Source: Bifidobacterium pullorum subsp. saeculare (GTDB lineage: Bacteria; Actinomycetota; Actinomycetes; Actinomycetales; Bifidobacteriaceae). Taken from it: a DNA stretch of 64,000 bases. Location: the NCBI RefSeq assembly GCF_016899725.1, contig NZ_JACLYU010000008.1, positions 1 through 64,000 on the forward strand, read 5' to 3'. Both the position numbers and the translations under genes were made by a program. Under the pieces are notes generated by a model that saw only the letters and a program-made list of their open reading frames with translations, made no database searches and had not been told where the DNA came from. Below are positions 28,108-36,766 of the stretch, one piece after another; position 1 is the stretch's first letter; every line of letters starts with the position of its first letter.

Positions 28108-29223
28108 ATGGACTCCGGCCTGCTGCTGGTAGACAAACCGCGCGGGGTGACGAGCTTCGACGCGGTGGCCGCCGTGCGCGGCGCCCTGCGCACGAAGAAA
28201 GTCGGCCACGCCGGCACCCTCGACCCGATGGCCACCGGGCTGCTCGTCATCGGCTTCGGCCACGCGACGCGCCTGCTCACCGCCATCGTCGAGCATGACA
28301 AAATCTACGAGGCCACGGTCCGCCTGGGCCTGGCCACCACCACCGACGACGCCGAGGGCGCCATCCTGCCCGCCGACGTGGCGGACCGCGTCGGCGCGCT
28401 CGACCGGGCCGCCGTCGAGGCGATGATCGCCGACCGGTTCCTCGGCCGCATCGAGCAGGTGCCGAACACGTTCTCCGCCATCAAGATCGGCGGGCGACGC
28501 GCCTACGACCTCGCCCGCGACGGCAAGGACGTGGAGCTCAAGGCCCGCCCGGTCACCATCGCCGCCTTCGACGTGCTCGACGTGCGCCGGGGCCTGTCCT
28601 CCGCCGCCATCCCCGGCCTGCCGCTGGGGGAGCGGGGCGGAGACGGCGACGAGACGGCCGCCATGGTCCCAGTGCTCGACGTGGACGTGCGCGTGAGCTG
28701 CTCCTCCGGCACCTACATCCGCGCGCTGGCCCGCGACCTGGGCGCCGCGCTGGGCGTCGGCGGGCATCTGGTCCGTCTGCGCCGCACACGCGTCGGCCGC
28801 TTCGCGCTGGCCGACGACCGCTCCGGCCTCGTCGGGACCGCCGCCCATGCCATCGGCGCGCACCGCGCGACGACGACCTTCACGAACCGCGAGGGCCAGA
28901 CCGTGACCCGCGCCAGCTGCGTGCTCGACACTCCGGAGGGCCTGGCCGGCGCCGAACGCGCCGACTGGCTGCGCGCCCGCGCCCTGACGATGGGCGAGGC
29001 TGTGCGCGGCGCGATGCCGGTCGTCGCCATCGACGCCGGTGAAGCCGCCGAGCTGCGCTTCGGCCGCCGCCTCGAACGCGGCTGGCCGTCCGGCGCGGAC
29101 GGCGCTGTGGCCGCGGCCGTCATCCCAGGCGCCACGCCGGCCGACGACGACGTGGTGGCCCTCGTCGCCCCTGCGCGCGGCGGGCGCCAGCTCAAGCCCG
29201 TCACCGTCTTCAACGCGCGATGA
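28108..29223 (+). CDS. truB: tRNA pseudouridine(55) synthase TruB
   Basis: TruB makes pseudouridine 55 in the T-loop of tRNAs. The N-terminus SGLLLVDKPRGVTSFDAVAA and the catalytic motif KVGHAGTLDPMATGLL (nucleophile Asp39) are clear, followed by YEATVRLGLATTTDDAEG and CSSGTYIRALARDLGAALGV. The 371-residue length includes the actinobacterial C-terminal region. ATG 28108 is preferred over GTG 28099, since GAGGTG lies 6 nt before the ATG. Confidence 0.94.
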   Translation: MDSGLLLVDKPRGVTSFDAVAAVRGALRTKKVGHAGTLDPMATGLLVIGFGHATRLLTAIVEHDKIYEATVRLGLATTTDDAEGAILPADVADRVGALDRAAVEAMIADRFLGRIEQVPNTFSAIKIGGRRAYDLARDGKDVELKARPVTIAAFDVLDVRRGLSSAAIPGLPLGERGGDGDETAAMVPVLDVDVRVSCSSGTYIRALARDLGAALGVGGHLVRLRRTRVGRFALADDRSGLVGTAAHAIGAHRATTTFTNREGQTVTRASCVLDTPEGLAGAERADWLRARALTMGEAVRGAMPVVAIDAGEAAELRFGRRLERGWPSGADGAVAAAVIPGATPADDDVVALVAPARGGRQLKPVTVFNAR

Positions 29224-29260
29224 CCCACCCAACCACCATCCGATGAGGAAGGCAATGCCG

Positions 29261-30394
29261 ATGAACATCACCCATCTGACCCCCGACGAGAACGGCGTGG
29301 TCGCCTGGCCCACGCTGGACAACGACCGCCGGTCGGTGATCGGCGTCGGCGTGTTCGACGGCTTCCACCGCGGGCACCAGGCCGTCGTGGAGCGCGTCGT
29401 CGAACTGGCGCGCCGGCACGACGTCTTCTCCATCGTCATCGTGTTCGACCCGCGCCCCGCCTTCGTGCACGGCTACGCCGCCGCCCATGACGGCGCCGAA
29501 CCGCCCGCCGGGCTGCCGGACACCCAGGCCCTGAGCGGCGTGGACGAGCGTCTGCGCCGCATCGCCGGCCTCGGCGTGGACGAGGCCTTCGTCGTGCGGT
29601 ACACGTTGCCCTTCGCCGCCAAGTCGTACCGCTTCTTCCTCGGTCAGCTCGTCGGCAAGCTCGGCATGCGCACGCTGGTGCTCGGCGCCGACGCCGCGAT
29701 GGGCCACAACCGCGAAGGCGACGTGCCCGCCATCCGCGACCTCGCCGCCGCCACCGGCGTGTTCGAACTCGAGGTCGTGGACGACCGCGGCCCCGGCGAG
29801 GTGCGCGTGCCGCGCGACATGACCCCCGTCATGCCCACCGGGTGGGGCGAGCCCGCCGACCCGCTGGCCGGCGCCAACAAGGCCGAGCGGCGCGCCTGGA
29901 GCAAGCGGCACCAGGCGCGCGCCGTACGCGCTTGGAGCTCCACGAACGTGCGCTGGCTGCTCGGCCAGGGCCGCATTCAGGACGCCGATCGGATCCTGGG
30001 CCACCCGCACGTCATCGAAGGACTGGTCGTGCACGGCGAGGAGCGCGGGCGCACCATCGGCTTCCCCACCGCCAACCTCGGCGACGGCATCACCGGCTAT
30101 CTGCCGGTCGACGGCGTGTACGCCGGCTGGCTCGTCGACGGCGAACGGCGCTGGCCCGCCGCCATCTCGATTGGCACCAAGCCCACGTTCAACGAGCAGA
30201 CCGGCCTCAAGGACCGCGTGGTCGAGGCCTACGCTATCACCGGCGACGGGGAGTGGCTCGACCTGTACGGCCACCGGGTGCGCGTCGAATTCGTCGGGTT
30301 CCTGCGCCCGCAGGTCAAATTCGCCGGCGTGGAGGAGCTCACCGCCGAGCTGAGCCGCAACGTCGAGGAGACCAAGCGTCTCGTCGGCGCCTGA
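29261..30394 (+). CDS. ribF: Bifunctional riboflavin kinase/FAD synthetase
   Basis: RibF makes FMN from riboflavin and then FAD. The N-terminal adenylyltransferase domain has [11 protein letters not shown] (about residue 30) and [16 protein letters not shown]; the C-terminal riboflavin kinase domain (from about residue 235) has [23 protein letters not shown] and [13 protein letters not shown]. The length is 377 residues. Of three in-frame ATGs (29243, 29255, 29261) the last is chosen, 8 nt after GAGGAAGG. It ends 6 nt from the convergent ABC transporter gene, with no terminator between. Confidence 0.93.
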   Translation: MNITHLTPDENGVVAWPTLDNDRRSVIGVGVFDGFHRGHQAVVERVVELARRHDVFSIVIVFDPRPAFVHGYAAAHDGAEPPAGLPDTQALSGVDERLRRIAGLGVDEAFVVRYTLPFAAKSYRFFLGQLVGKLGMRTLVLGADAAMGHNREGDVPAIRDLAAATGVFELEVVDDRGPGEVRVPRDMTPVMPTGWGEPADPLAGANKAERRAWSKRHQARAVRAWSSTNVRWLLGQGRIQDADRILGHPHVIEGLVVHGEERGRTIGFPTANLGDGITGYLPVDGVYAGWLVDGERRWPAAISIGTKPTFNEQTGLKDRVVEAYAITGDGEWLDLYGHRVRVEFVGFLRPQVKFAGVEELTAELSRNVEETKRLVGA

Positions 30395-30400
30395 GGCGGC

Positions 30401-31204
30401 TCAGCCGCGGAAGTGGCTGAAGAACTCGCGCGTGGCCGGGTCCTGGGACTCGTCCATCACCTCGCGCGGCGTGCCGTTCTCGGCGATGACGCCGCCGCGC
30501 AGCAGCACCACGCGGTCGGCGGCATCATGCGCGAAGCCCATCTCGTGCGTGGCCATGAGGATTGTGGTGCCCTGCTCCTTGAGCTCGGCCACCATGGTGA
30601 GCACCTCGCCCACCAGCATCGGGTCGAGCGCGGAGGTGATCTCGTCGAGCAGCAGTAGCTCCGGGTCGGTCATCAGCGCACGGGCGATGGCCACGCGCTG
30701 CTGCTGGCCTCCGGAGAGCTGGTCGGGGTAGGCGCCGGCCTTCGCCCGCATGCCGATGCGGTCGAGCAGCTCCAGCGCGCGGGCGTCGGCCTTGTCCTTC
30801 GGCCAATGGTGCACCTTACGCGCGGCCAGCGTGACGTTCTTGAGCACCGTCATATGCGGGAACAGGTTGAACTGCTGGAACACGACGCCGATGCGCGCAC
30901 GGATCCGGTCCTGGTCGGCGCGCGGGTCGGTGATGTCGGTGTCGCCCAGCCAGATCTGGCCGTCGTCCACCTGCTCCAACAGGTTCACACATTTCATCAG
31001 CGTGGACTTGCCCGAGCCGGAGGGGCCCAGCAGCGCCACCACCTCGTGCCGGTTCACGTCGAAGGAGATGCCTTTGAGCACCTCGACGCCGTTGAAGGAT
31101 TTGCGCACGCCATTCAGGCGCAGCACCGGGCGGCCGCCGTCCGTGGCCCCGCCCGCCAGCGCGGCCTTTGCGGCCGCCTTCGTATCCGTCGTCACGCCAC
31201 TCAT
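30401..31204 (-). CDS. Polar amino acid ABC transporter, ATP-binding protein
   Basis: This 267-residue ATPase energises amino acid uptake. Walker A is GPSGSGKST, the Q-loop is [18 protein letters not shown], the signature is [15 protein letters not shown], Walker B is [13 protein letters not shown] and the switch His is in MATHEMGFA. These details match the GlnQ/HisP group. It overlaps the permease gene by 4 nt (ATGA) and is last in the minus-strand operon. Confidence 0.95.
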   Translation of the reverse strand: MSGVTTDTKAAAKAALAGGATDGGRPVLRLNGVRKSFNGVEVLKGISFDVNRHEVVALLGPSGSGKSTLMKCVNLLEQVDDGQIWLGDTDITDPRADQDRIRARIGVVFQQFNLFPHMTVLKNVTLAARKVHHWPKDKADARALELLDRIGMRAKAGAYPDQLSGGQQQRVAIARALMTDPELLLLDEITSALDPMLVGEVLTMVAELKEQGTTILMATHEMGFAHDAADRVVLLRGGVIAENGTPREVMDESQDPATREFFSHFRG

Positions 31205-32094
31205 ACCGTGCCTCCGCTCAGCTCGCGCTTGCGCAACCGCGCCGAATACCAGTCGTTGAGCAGGATGAACGGCACGCTCATCAGGATGAACAGCAGGCTG
31301 GCCACCACATACGGGGTGAAGTTGTAGCTGCTGGCCACCTCGATTTGGGCGGCGCGCACCGCGTCCACTGCGCCCAGCACGGAGATGAGGCCCACGTCCT
31401 TCTGCATCGAGATGAAGTCGTTCATCAGGGCGGGCGCCACCTTGCGCAGCGCCTGCGGGATCACGATCATGCGCGTCGTCTGCCCGGCCGTCAGGCCCAG
31501 CGAACGCGCCGAGGCACGCTGCGAGGGGTGCACGTCGTCGAAGCCGGCGCGCAGCACCTCCGCCACATAGGCGGAATAGCCCATGATGACGGCGATGGTG
31601 CCGAGGATGGCCGGGTCGATGCGGCCCTTGACGATCTGCAGACCGGGGATGCCGAAGCCGATGAGGTAGAGGATCACGATCATCGGGATGCCGCGCATCA
31701 CCGTCGTGTACAGCGCGGCCAGCGCGCGCAGCGGGAACATGATCGGGCTGCGGCTGGTGCGCACCATCGCGATCAGCGTGCCAAACACGGCCACGCCGAC
31801 CACCGCCACCGCGAGCACGCGGATGTTGAGCCACAGGCCGTCCAACACCTCGGGGAAGGCCTTGGCGAAGTACTCGCCGGAGAAGAAGGTCTCGCGCACA
31901 TGCGGCCAGCCGGGGGAGAGCTGCAGCCCGACGACGATGACCAGCGCCAGCACCACGGTGCTGACCATGCTGACCGCCACCGACTTGTACTGCTGCCGCC
32001 TGCGGTACGCGCGGCGCTCGAGCTCGACGTCGCTGACCGGCGCGGGCGCCGCTGCCACGCCGTCGGCGCCGTGGGCGGGGGTTGCGGATGCCAT
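31201..32094 (-). CDS. Polar amino acid ABC transporter, permease
   Basis: This 297-residue membrane protein has a cytosolic N-terminus of about 40 residues and then five to six hydrophobic spans. FPEVLDGLWLNIRVLAVAVV starts the HisM-type domain, and AEVLRAGFDDVHPSQRASAR with SLGLTAGQTTRMIVIPQALR is the EAA loop that contacts the ATPase. It lies 9 nt after the binding-protein gene and overlaps the ATPase gene. Only one permease is present, so it probably works as a homodimer. Confidence 0.94.
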   Translation of the reverse strand: MASATPAHGADGVAAAPAPVSDVELERRAYRRRQQYKSVAVSMVSTVVLALVIVVGLQLSPGWPHVRETFFSGEYFAKAFPEVLDGLWLNIRVLAVAVVGVAVFGTLIAMVRTSRSPIMFPLRALAALYTTVMRGIPMIVILYLIGFGIPGLQIVKGRIDPAILGTIAVIMGYSAYVAEVLRAGFDDVHPSQRASARSLGLTAGQTTRMIVIPQALRKVAPALMNDFISMQKDVGLISVLGAVDAVRAAQIEVASSYNFTPYVVASLLFILMSVPFILLNDWYSARLRKRELSGGTV

Positions 32095-32103
32095 GGCGAC
32101 GGC

Positions 32104-32970
32104 CTACTTGAGCTCGGGCAGGTTGGTGGTGTAGTCGGCCAGCCACTGCTTCTGCAGCTGCTCGATGGTGCCGTCCGCGGTCAGCTCGTCCACGGCCTTG
32201 GTCGTGGCCTTGGTGAGCGGGGAGCCCTTCGGCAGCACGATGCCCATGCCGTCCTTGTCCTCGGAGCCGGCGATGCGGCCGAGCACCTTCGCGTCCTTGA
32301 CCTGGCCGGAGTCGACCATATACACGCACACGGTGGTGTCGGCCACGATGGCGTCCACCTGGCCGGCGTCAAGCGCCTGCGCGGTGGAGGCGTCGTCGTT
32401 GAAGGTCTGCACGTCGTCGGTGATGTCCTGCTTGGCGTACGTGTAGCCCTGGGTGCCCACGGTGGCGCCGATCACCGCGCCCTTGAGATCCGCGAGGCTG
32501 GTGGCGTTGGCATACTTGCCGTCCTTCTTCACGATGACGGCGCGCGTGTCCTTGTAGTAGCTGGAGGAGAAGTCCACGGCCTTCTTGCGCTCCGGGGTGA
32601 TGCCGAACTGCTGGATGTTCATATCCCAGTCCTTGGCGCCCGGCGCGATGGCCGCGTCGAAGGAGGTGCTCGTCCACTTGACGTGGTCCTTGTCGAAGCC
32701 CATCTTCTCGGCCACCGCGTAGGCCAGCGCCGCCTCGTAGCCCTTGCCGGACTCCGGGTTGTCGTCGAGGACCCACGGCTCGTAGGCCGGATCACCGGTG
32801 GCGATGGTCAGCGTGCCCGGGGTGACGGTCTGCTGGGTGATGTCGCCGCTGCCTGCGGTGGCGTCGTTCGACTGGTCGCCGCCGCTGCCGCATGCCGCGG
32901 TCAGCGCGAGGGCCGCGGCGCAGACGCCGGCGGCGAGGGAACGGAGCAGATGCCTGCTATTGATTGCCAT
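32104..32970 (-). CDS. ABC transporter substrate-binding lipoprotein, family 3
   Basis: This 288-residue extracytoplasmic protein has a lipobox LTAAC (Cys27), so it is anchored to the membrane as a lipoprotein. GTLTIATGDPAYEPWV, WDMNIQQFGITPERKKAVDF and VGTQGYTYAKQ fit the family-3 amino acid-binding fold. Specificity cannot be read from the sequence; the upstream SAH-hydrolase-like operon makes a sulfur amino acid possible but unproven. A hairpin and a candidate promoter lie just upstream. Confidence 0.93.
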   Translation of the reverse strand: MAINSRHLLRSLAAGVCAAALALTAACGSGGDQSNDATAGSGDITQQTVTPGTLTIATGDPAYEPWVLDDNPESGKGYEAALAYAVAEKMGFDKDHVKWTSTSFDAAIAPGAKDWDMNIQQFGITPERKKAVDFSSSYYKDTRAVIVKKDGKYANATSLADLKGAVIGATVGTQGYTYAKQDITDDVQTFNDDASTAQALDAGQVDAIVADTTVCVYMVDSGQVKDAKVLGRIAGSEDKDGMGIVLPKGSPLTKATTKAVDELTADGTIEQLQKQWLADYTTNLPELK

Positions 32971-33083
32971 GATGGAGGTCCCTTCTTCCTGGGTGCCCGC
33001 CGGACGGGACCGGCGGGCTTTGCTATGGACGATGATGACGATAGATGCTGTACAGGATTGTAGTGACGGGCCGGGGACGAGCC
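32971..33083 (-). promoter_or_regulatory. Candidate promoter and hairpin before the ABC operon
   Basis: On the minus strand, TACAAT (33062-33057) is a good -10 hexamer, though no clear -35 box is seen. GCCCGCCGG pairs with CCGGCGGGC (32997-33020) in a 9-bp stem in the leader, before AGAAGGGACC and the ATG. The hairpin could be an attenuator. On the plus strand it is followed by TTTG. No known riboswitch was recognised. Confidence 0.5.
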
Positions 33084-33602
33084 TCAGCGGTCGAGCACGA
33101 AGCCGTCGAAGGTGAAGCCGGGGCTGACGACGCAGGAGACGAGCGCGTCCCCCGTGCCCGGCACCGTGCGTTGCCAGAGGCCGGCCGGCACGACCGCATG
33201 GCCGGCGACGGGGGCGCCGTCGCCGGCCGCGTCGGATGCCGCCGGCTCCGGTCCGTCGGGGACGGCCAGGCCGGCACCGAGGCGGATCGTCGTGGCGCCG
33301 GCCTCGTCCGGCCGTTCGCCGTCGCCGCCGAGCTGGAGTGTGACCGGCGCGGGGCCGTGCCACAGCCAGATCTCGTCGGCGTCCACCTTGTGCCAGGCGC
33401 TCGCGTCGCCCTGCGGCAGCAGGAAATAGATGAGCGAGGCCAGCGGCCGCCCATCCAACCCGCCGTCGGGATTGTCGGTGCGGTATGCCAGCGGCGACTG
33501 CCAGTCGCGCACATACCAGCCGCCCTCCGGATGCGCCTCCATGCCGAGGCGGGCCACGATGCCGCGCGCGTACCCGCTCATCTCCTCCAATGCGACGCTC
33601 AT
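33084..33602 (-). CDS. DUF985-family cupin protein
   Basis: This is a 172-residue single-domain cupin of the DUF985 group. MEAHPEGGWYVRDWQS, SLIYFLLPQGDASAWHKVDA, DEIWLWHGPAPVTLQL and VSCVVSPGFTFDGFVL match the family. The His residues in AWHKVDADE and LWHG are candidate metal or substrate ligands. Activity is unknown. It overlaps the amidohydrolase gene by 4 nt (ATGA), so it belongs to the same translational unit. Confidence 0.8.
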   Translation of the reverse strand: MSVALEEMSGYARGIVARLGMEAHPEGGWYVRDWQSPLAYRTDNPDGGLDGRPLASLIYFLLPQGDASAWHKVDADEIWLWHGPAPVTLQLGGDGERPDEAGATTIRLGAGLAVPDGPEPAASDAAGDGAPVAGHAVVPAGLWQRTVPGTGDALVSCVVSPGFTFDGFVLDR

Positions 33603-35137
33603 GCGTTGCTCCTTTCCGTGACGGTGGGTGACTGTGGCGGCTCCGGCTGCTGTATGGCCATGGCCGCGGCGTGGCGGCGGTGGGCGGCGATGGCGTCGTG
33701 GTCGATGTCCCGAGCCTGGCCGTGGCCGCGCAGCACCTCGCCTTCGCCGAGCGCGCCGGCGTCGTGGACGACGCGGCCCGAGAGCACCGTCGCCCGGTTC
33801 GTGCCGGCGCCGTGGCATACCAGCCGCTCCAGCGTCTCTTCGATGCCGTGCGGCGTGGCGACGTCCACCGGCACGTCGAGGAACGCGAGGTCGGCGGTGG
33901 CGCCCGCGTTGATCTGGCCGATGCGCCCGGCGCCCACATGCATGCCCAGCGCTTCGGCGCCGCCCAGCGTGACCATGCGGATGAGCCGATGCGTCAGATC
34001 CTCGCGGTCGTAGCCCTGCCCGCGCGCCAGGTCGTGGAGCATCGCCAGGTCGTCCAGCACGTCCAGGCTCGGCGAGCTGGACAGCGAGTCGGTGCCCACG
34101 GCCAGCAGGTTGCCCTCCTCCAGATACTCGCGGATGGGCGCGTCCCGGCCGGTCACCGTGATGCGGTTCGACCGCGGGCACAGCGCCACGCCCACACCGC
34201 GTTGGCGCAGGATGCGGCGGTCCTCGGCGTCCGCCCACACGCCGTGCGCGATGTGCACGTCTGGGCCGAGCGAGCCGAGCTGGTCGAGGAACTGGATGGC
34301 GGAGGCCTGCTTGCCGGCCTGCTTGAGCTGGCTGTAGCTGTCCCATTCGTGGTCGCGCCAGCCGGCCGCCGAATACGTGGTGAGCGTGGACTCGCCGCCG
34401 CCCGCCTCCATTGGCGTCTCCGCCAGATGGATGTGCAGGCGCATATCGAGCTGGCGGGCGATGTCCGGCAGATCCACGAAGGGCTCGGTTTCCAAGGTGT
34501 ACGGCGCGTGCGGGCTGATGCCGATGCGCGGAAGGCCCTGGCGGCTCATGCGGCCCAGCTGGCTGACCAGATAGCCGATGCCTTCGGCGCGCCATTGCGC
34601 GTTGCCCCAGTTCATCACCTCCCAGTAGGCGATGCCGTGCAAGCCTTGCGAGGCGAGCGCCCCGGCCGCCTCCGGGTCGGTGACGATATCCGCCGCGGCC
34701 GTGGTGCCGGATTCGACCAGCATGGCCGCGCCCTCCTCGGCCGCATGGCGCCACGGGCTGACGTCCGACTGCTGGAGCCGTTCGTACACCTCGTCGAAGC
34801 CGCGCTCCCAGCCGTGGAAGTCCGCGTAGGAGCCCCGCCCCACGGCGGCCATCGCCGTGTACTGCAGATGCGTGTGCGCGTTGATCAGGCCAGGCATGAT
34901 CAGCCCCCGCCAATGCCGTTCGCGCACGGTGGCGCCGGCGGCCAGGTCCTGGTCGAGCGCCCGGCGCAGCCAGCGGCGCGAACCGACATGCATGACGCGG
35001 CCGTCGGCCACCGCCACCGCGCCGTCCACGATGACCGGGCCGGTCACCGGGATGATGAGCGGCGCGCTGTACAGCGTCACATCCTCCAGCGGCTCGGGAT
35101 GGGCGGCCGCATGCAACGGGTCGTAGGTCGTGGTCAT
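33599..35137 (-). CDS. Amidohydrolase, TRZ/ATZ or SAH/MTA deaminase family
   Basis: This 512-residue metal-dependent hydrolase has the amidohydrolase metal motif LINAHTHLQYTAM (His88, His90), then GISPHAPYTLE, LRLHIHLAETPME, HIAHGVWAD and the late Asp in AVGTDSLSSSPSLDVLDD. This set is typical of the group that includes S-adenosylhomocysteine/methylthioadenosine deaminase and aminofutalosine deaminase. Next to an SAH hydrolase-like gene, with a 4-nt overlap, a role in deaminating SAH or a related nucleoside is the best guess, but other substrates are possible. Confidence 0.85.
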   Translation of the reverse strand: MTTTYDPLHAAAHPEPLEDVTLYSAPLIIPVTGPVIVDGAVAVADGRVMHVGSRRWLRRALDQDLAAGATVRERHWRGLIMPGLINAHTHLQYTAMAAVGRGSYADFHGWERGFDEVYERLQQSDVSPWRHAAEEGAAMLVESGTTAAADIVTDPEAAGALASQGLHGIAYWEVMNWGNAQWRAEGIGYLVSQLGRMSRQGLPRIGISPHAPYTLETEPFVDLPDIARQLDMRLHIHLAETPMEAGGGESTLTTYSAAGWRDHEWDSYSQLKQAGKQASAIQFLDQLGSLGPDVHIAHGVWADAEDRRILRQRGVGVALCPRSNRITVTGRDAPIREYLEEGNLLAVGTDSLSSSPSLDVLDDLAMLHDLARGQGYDREDLTHRLIRMVTLGGAEALGMHVGAGRIGQINAGATADLAFLDVPVDVATPHGIEETLERLVCHGAGTNRATVLSGRVVHDAGALGEGEVLRGHGQARDIDHDAIAAHRRHAAAMAIQQPEPPQSPTVTERSNA

Positions 35138-36576
35138 CGTGCCTCCGAATGGGAATCGGCGAAGCGGGTGAGTGTCCAGTCGTAGCCGTTGTCGGCCACC
35201 GCGTGGCTGGCGGACTGGCCGCGTACGCGCAGCGCGGCCGTGGCGATGCGCCGGTCGCTTTCCGGCGGCAGCCGGTGCACGCCCGGTGTGAGCGCGCCGC
35301 GCGTGGCGAGCAGATGCGCGACGGCGGAGACCTGCACCGCGAAGCTCAGGTCCATGATCTCGATGGGATTGCCGCCACCGGCCGTGTAGTTGACGCCGTC
35401 GCCCTCGGCCAGCAGCCTGAGCCGGGGGCCGCCCGGCACTTGGATGGTCGTGAGGTCGCGGCCCACGCGGCGGGTGAAGCCGGGCACCTCGTCCAACGCG
35501 ATCTCATTGGCGATACCGCCGATGACAGCAAGCGCCGTGCCGGGGCGCATCAGGCGCATATGCTCCACCGCGATGGTGTGGCGCACGCCGGTGGCCGAGA
35601 CCACGATGTCCGCCTCCCGCACCGCCTGGTCGATGTCCTGCGCCGGGAAGCCGTCGAACACGGCCTTGAGCGCCGCCACCGGGTCCGTGTCGCACACCGT
35701 GACCCGCGCCCCGAGCGCGCGCACCCGCGTGGCGAAGCCGCGGCCCACCGGACCGTAGCCGACGACCGTCACGCGCGCGCCATGGAACGCGTCGTCGCCC
35801 AGGATGGCCTGCATCGTCGTCACGCAGGTCTCGCCGGTGCCATGCGCGTTGTCGAAGCCGGTTTTGAGCACGCTGTCGTTCACCGCGACCACCGGGAACG
35901 TGAGCGCGCTGGCCTGCGCCATCGCCTCGAAGGCGCGCACACCGCTTGTCGTCTCCTCGGCAACGCCGACGAGCCCTTCGATGAGCTCCGGCCGTTCGAG
36001 CGCGGCCAGACGGGCGAAGCTGGCGCCGTCGTCGATGATGATTTGGGGGCGGATCCGGTCGAGCAGCCGCAGCGCGCCCCGGTGCGTCTCCTCCGCGTCC
36101 CAGCGGACGTCGGCCTCGACCACCACGCCCTCGCGCCGCAGCTGGTCGGCGACGCGCTGGTCGGTGTCGGAGGGTTCGCAGAACACGCCCACCTGCGCGC
36201 CGGCTTCCCGCAGCGCGCGCAGCAGCACCGCGGTCTTCGGCTCCAGCACCAGGCATACCGCGATGCGCACGCCGGCGAGGTCCATGCCTTCCCCGGCCAG
36301 ACGGTCCATGAGCTCGGCCAGCACGCGCATATGCCGCGCCGCATGGTCCATCGCCTCCAGACCCGAGGCCGTGCGCATATCCCGCTGCGGCGGCCGGGCC
36401 GCGTCGAACACGAAGTCCGATCCGCCGGCACCGGAGGCCTCGGCCATGCCCCATTGCGCGGCTTGCGCGGCGAAGTCGGCGCCGGCGCCGGCCGGCGGTA
36501 TCACCATGGCGCCGGCCAACGAGCGGTTCGTGCGTTGGGACAGGCACGCCGCCCACGCGGCGAAGGAACGTTCCAT
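35134..36576 (-). CDS. S-adenosylhomocysteine hydrolase-like protein
   Basis: This 480-residue protein is recognisably of the AdoHcyase family. EETTSGVRAFEAM, then VAVNDSVLKTGFDNAHGTGE, and the NAD-binding VTVVGYGPVGRGFATRVRAL are all present, with the acidic IIIDDGASFARL. The family's catalytic Asp, Glu, Lys and Asp appear kept. It is divergent: the usual GHPSEVMD is GGGNPIEIMDLSFAVQ, and the C-terminal Lys/Tyr tail that closes the partner's NAD site is missing. Archaeal S-inosylhomocysteine hydrolases are a relevant comparison. ATG 36576 follows GGAGAGACC; a TAGACT (36650-36645) is a likely -10 box. Confidence 0.85.
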   Translation of the reverse strand: MERSFAAWAACLSQRTNRSLAGAMVIPPAGAGADFAAQAAQWGMAEASGAGGSDFVFDAARPPQRDMRTASGLEAMDHAARHMRVLAELMDRLAGEGMDLAGVRIAVCLVLEPKTAVLLRALREAGAQVGVFCEPSDTDQRVADQLRREGVVVEADVRWDAEETHRGALRLLDRIRPQIIIDDGASFARLAALERPELIEGLVGVAEETTSGVRAFEAMAQASALTFPVVAVNDSVLKTGFDNAHGTGETCVTTMQAILGDDAFHGARVTVVGYGPVGRGFATRVRALGARVTVCDTDPVAALKAVFDGFPAQDIDQAVREADIVVSATGVRHTIAVEHMRLMRPGTALAVIGGIANEIALDEVPGFTRRVGRDLTTIQVPGGPRLRLLAEGDGVNYTAGGGNPIEIMDLSFAVQVSAVAHLLATRGALTPGVHRLPPESDRRIATAALRVRGQSASHAVADNGYDWTLTRFADSHSEAR

Positions 36577-36766
36577 CGGTCTCTCCTGGGGGTCGGGGAG
36601 GAACTGGGCAGGCCGGTCAGGCCGGCCTTGGGACTGACGCTGCCAGTCTAGGGGAGGCGGGGCCGTCGGGCCACGCCGGGGTGTCAGCACACGCCGGGCT
36701 ATCGGCGCGTACCGGAAATACCAGCCCATACCGGGGTTTCGGCACGGATCAGGGGGAATCCAAGCA
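36577..36766 (-). promoter_or_regulatory. Promoter and leader of the SAH-hydrolase-like operon
   Basis: On the minus strand TAGACT (36650-36645) is a likely -10 hexamer, giving a leader of about 65 nt. GGCCGG and CCGGCC within 36611-36628 can form a short hairpin. I looked for the conserved core of SAH and SAM riboswitches and did not find it. Confidence 0.45.

Noticed and set aside
36577..36766. SAH or SAM riboswitch upstream of the SAH-hydrolase-like gene
   Set aside because: None of the conserved core sequences of these classes was found; only a short GC hairpin is present.
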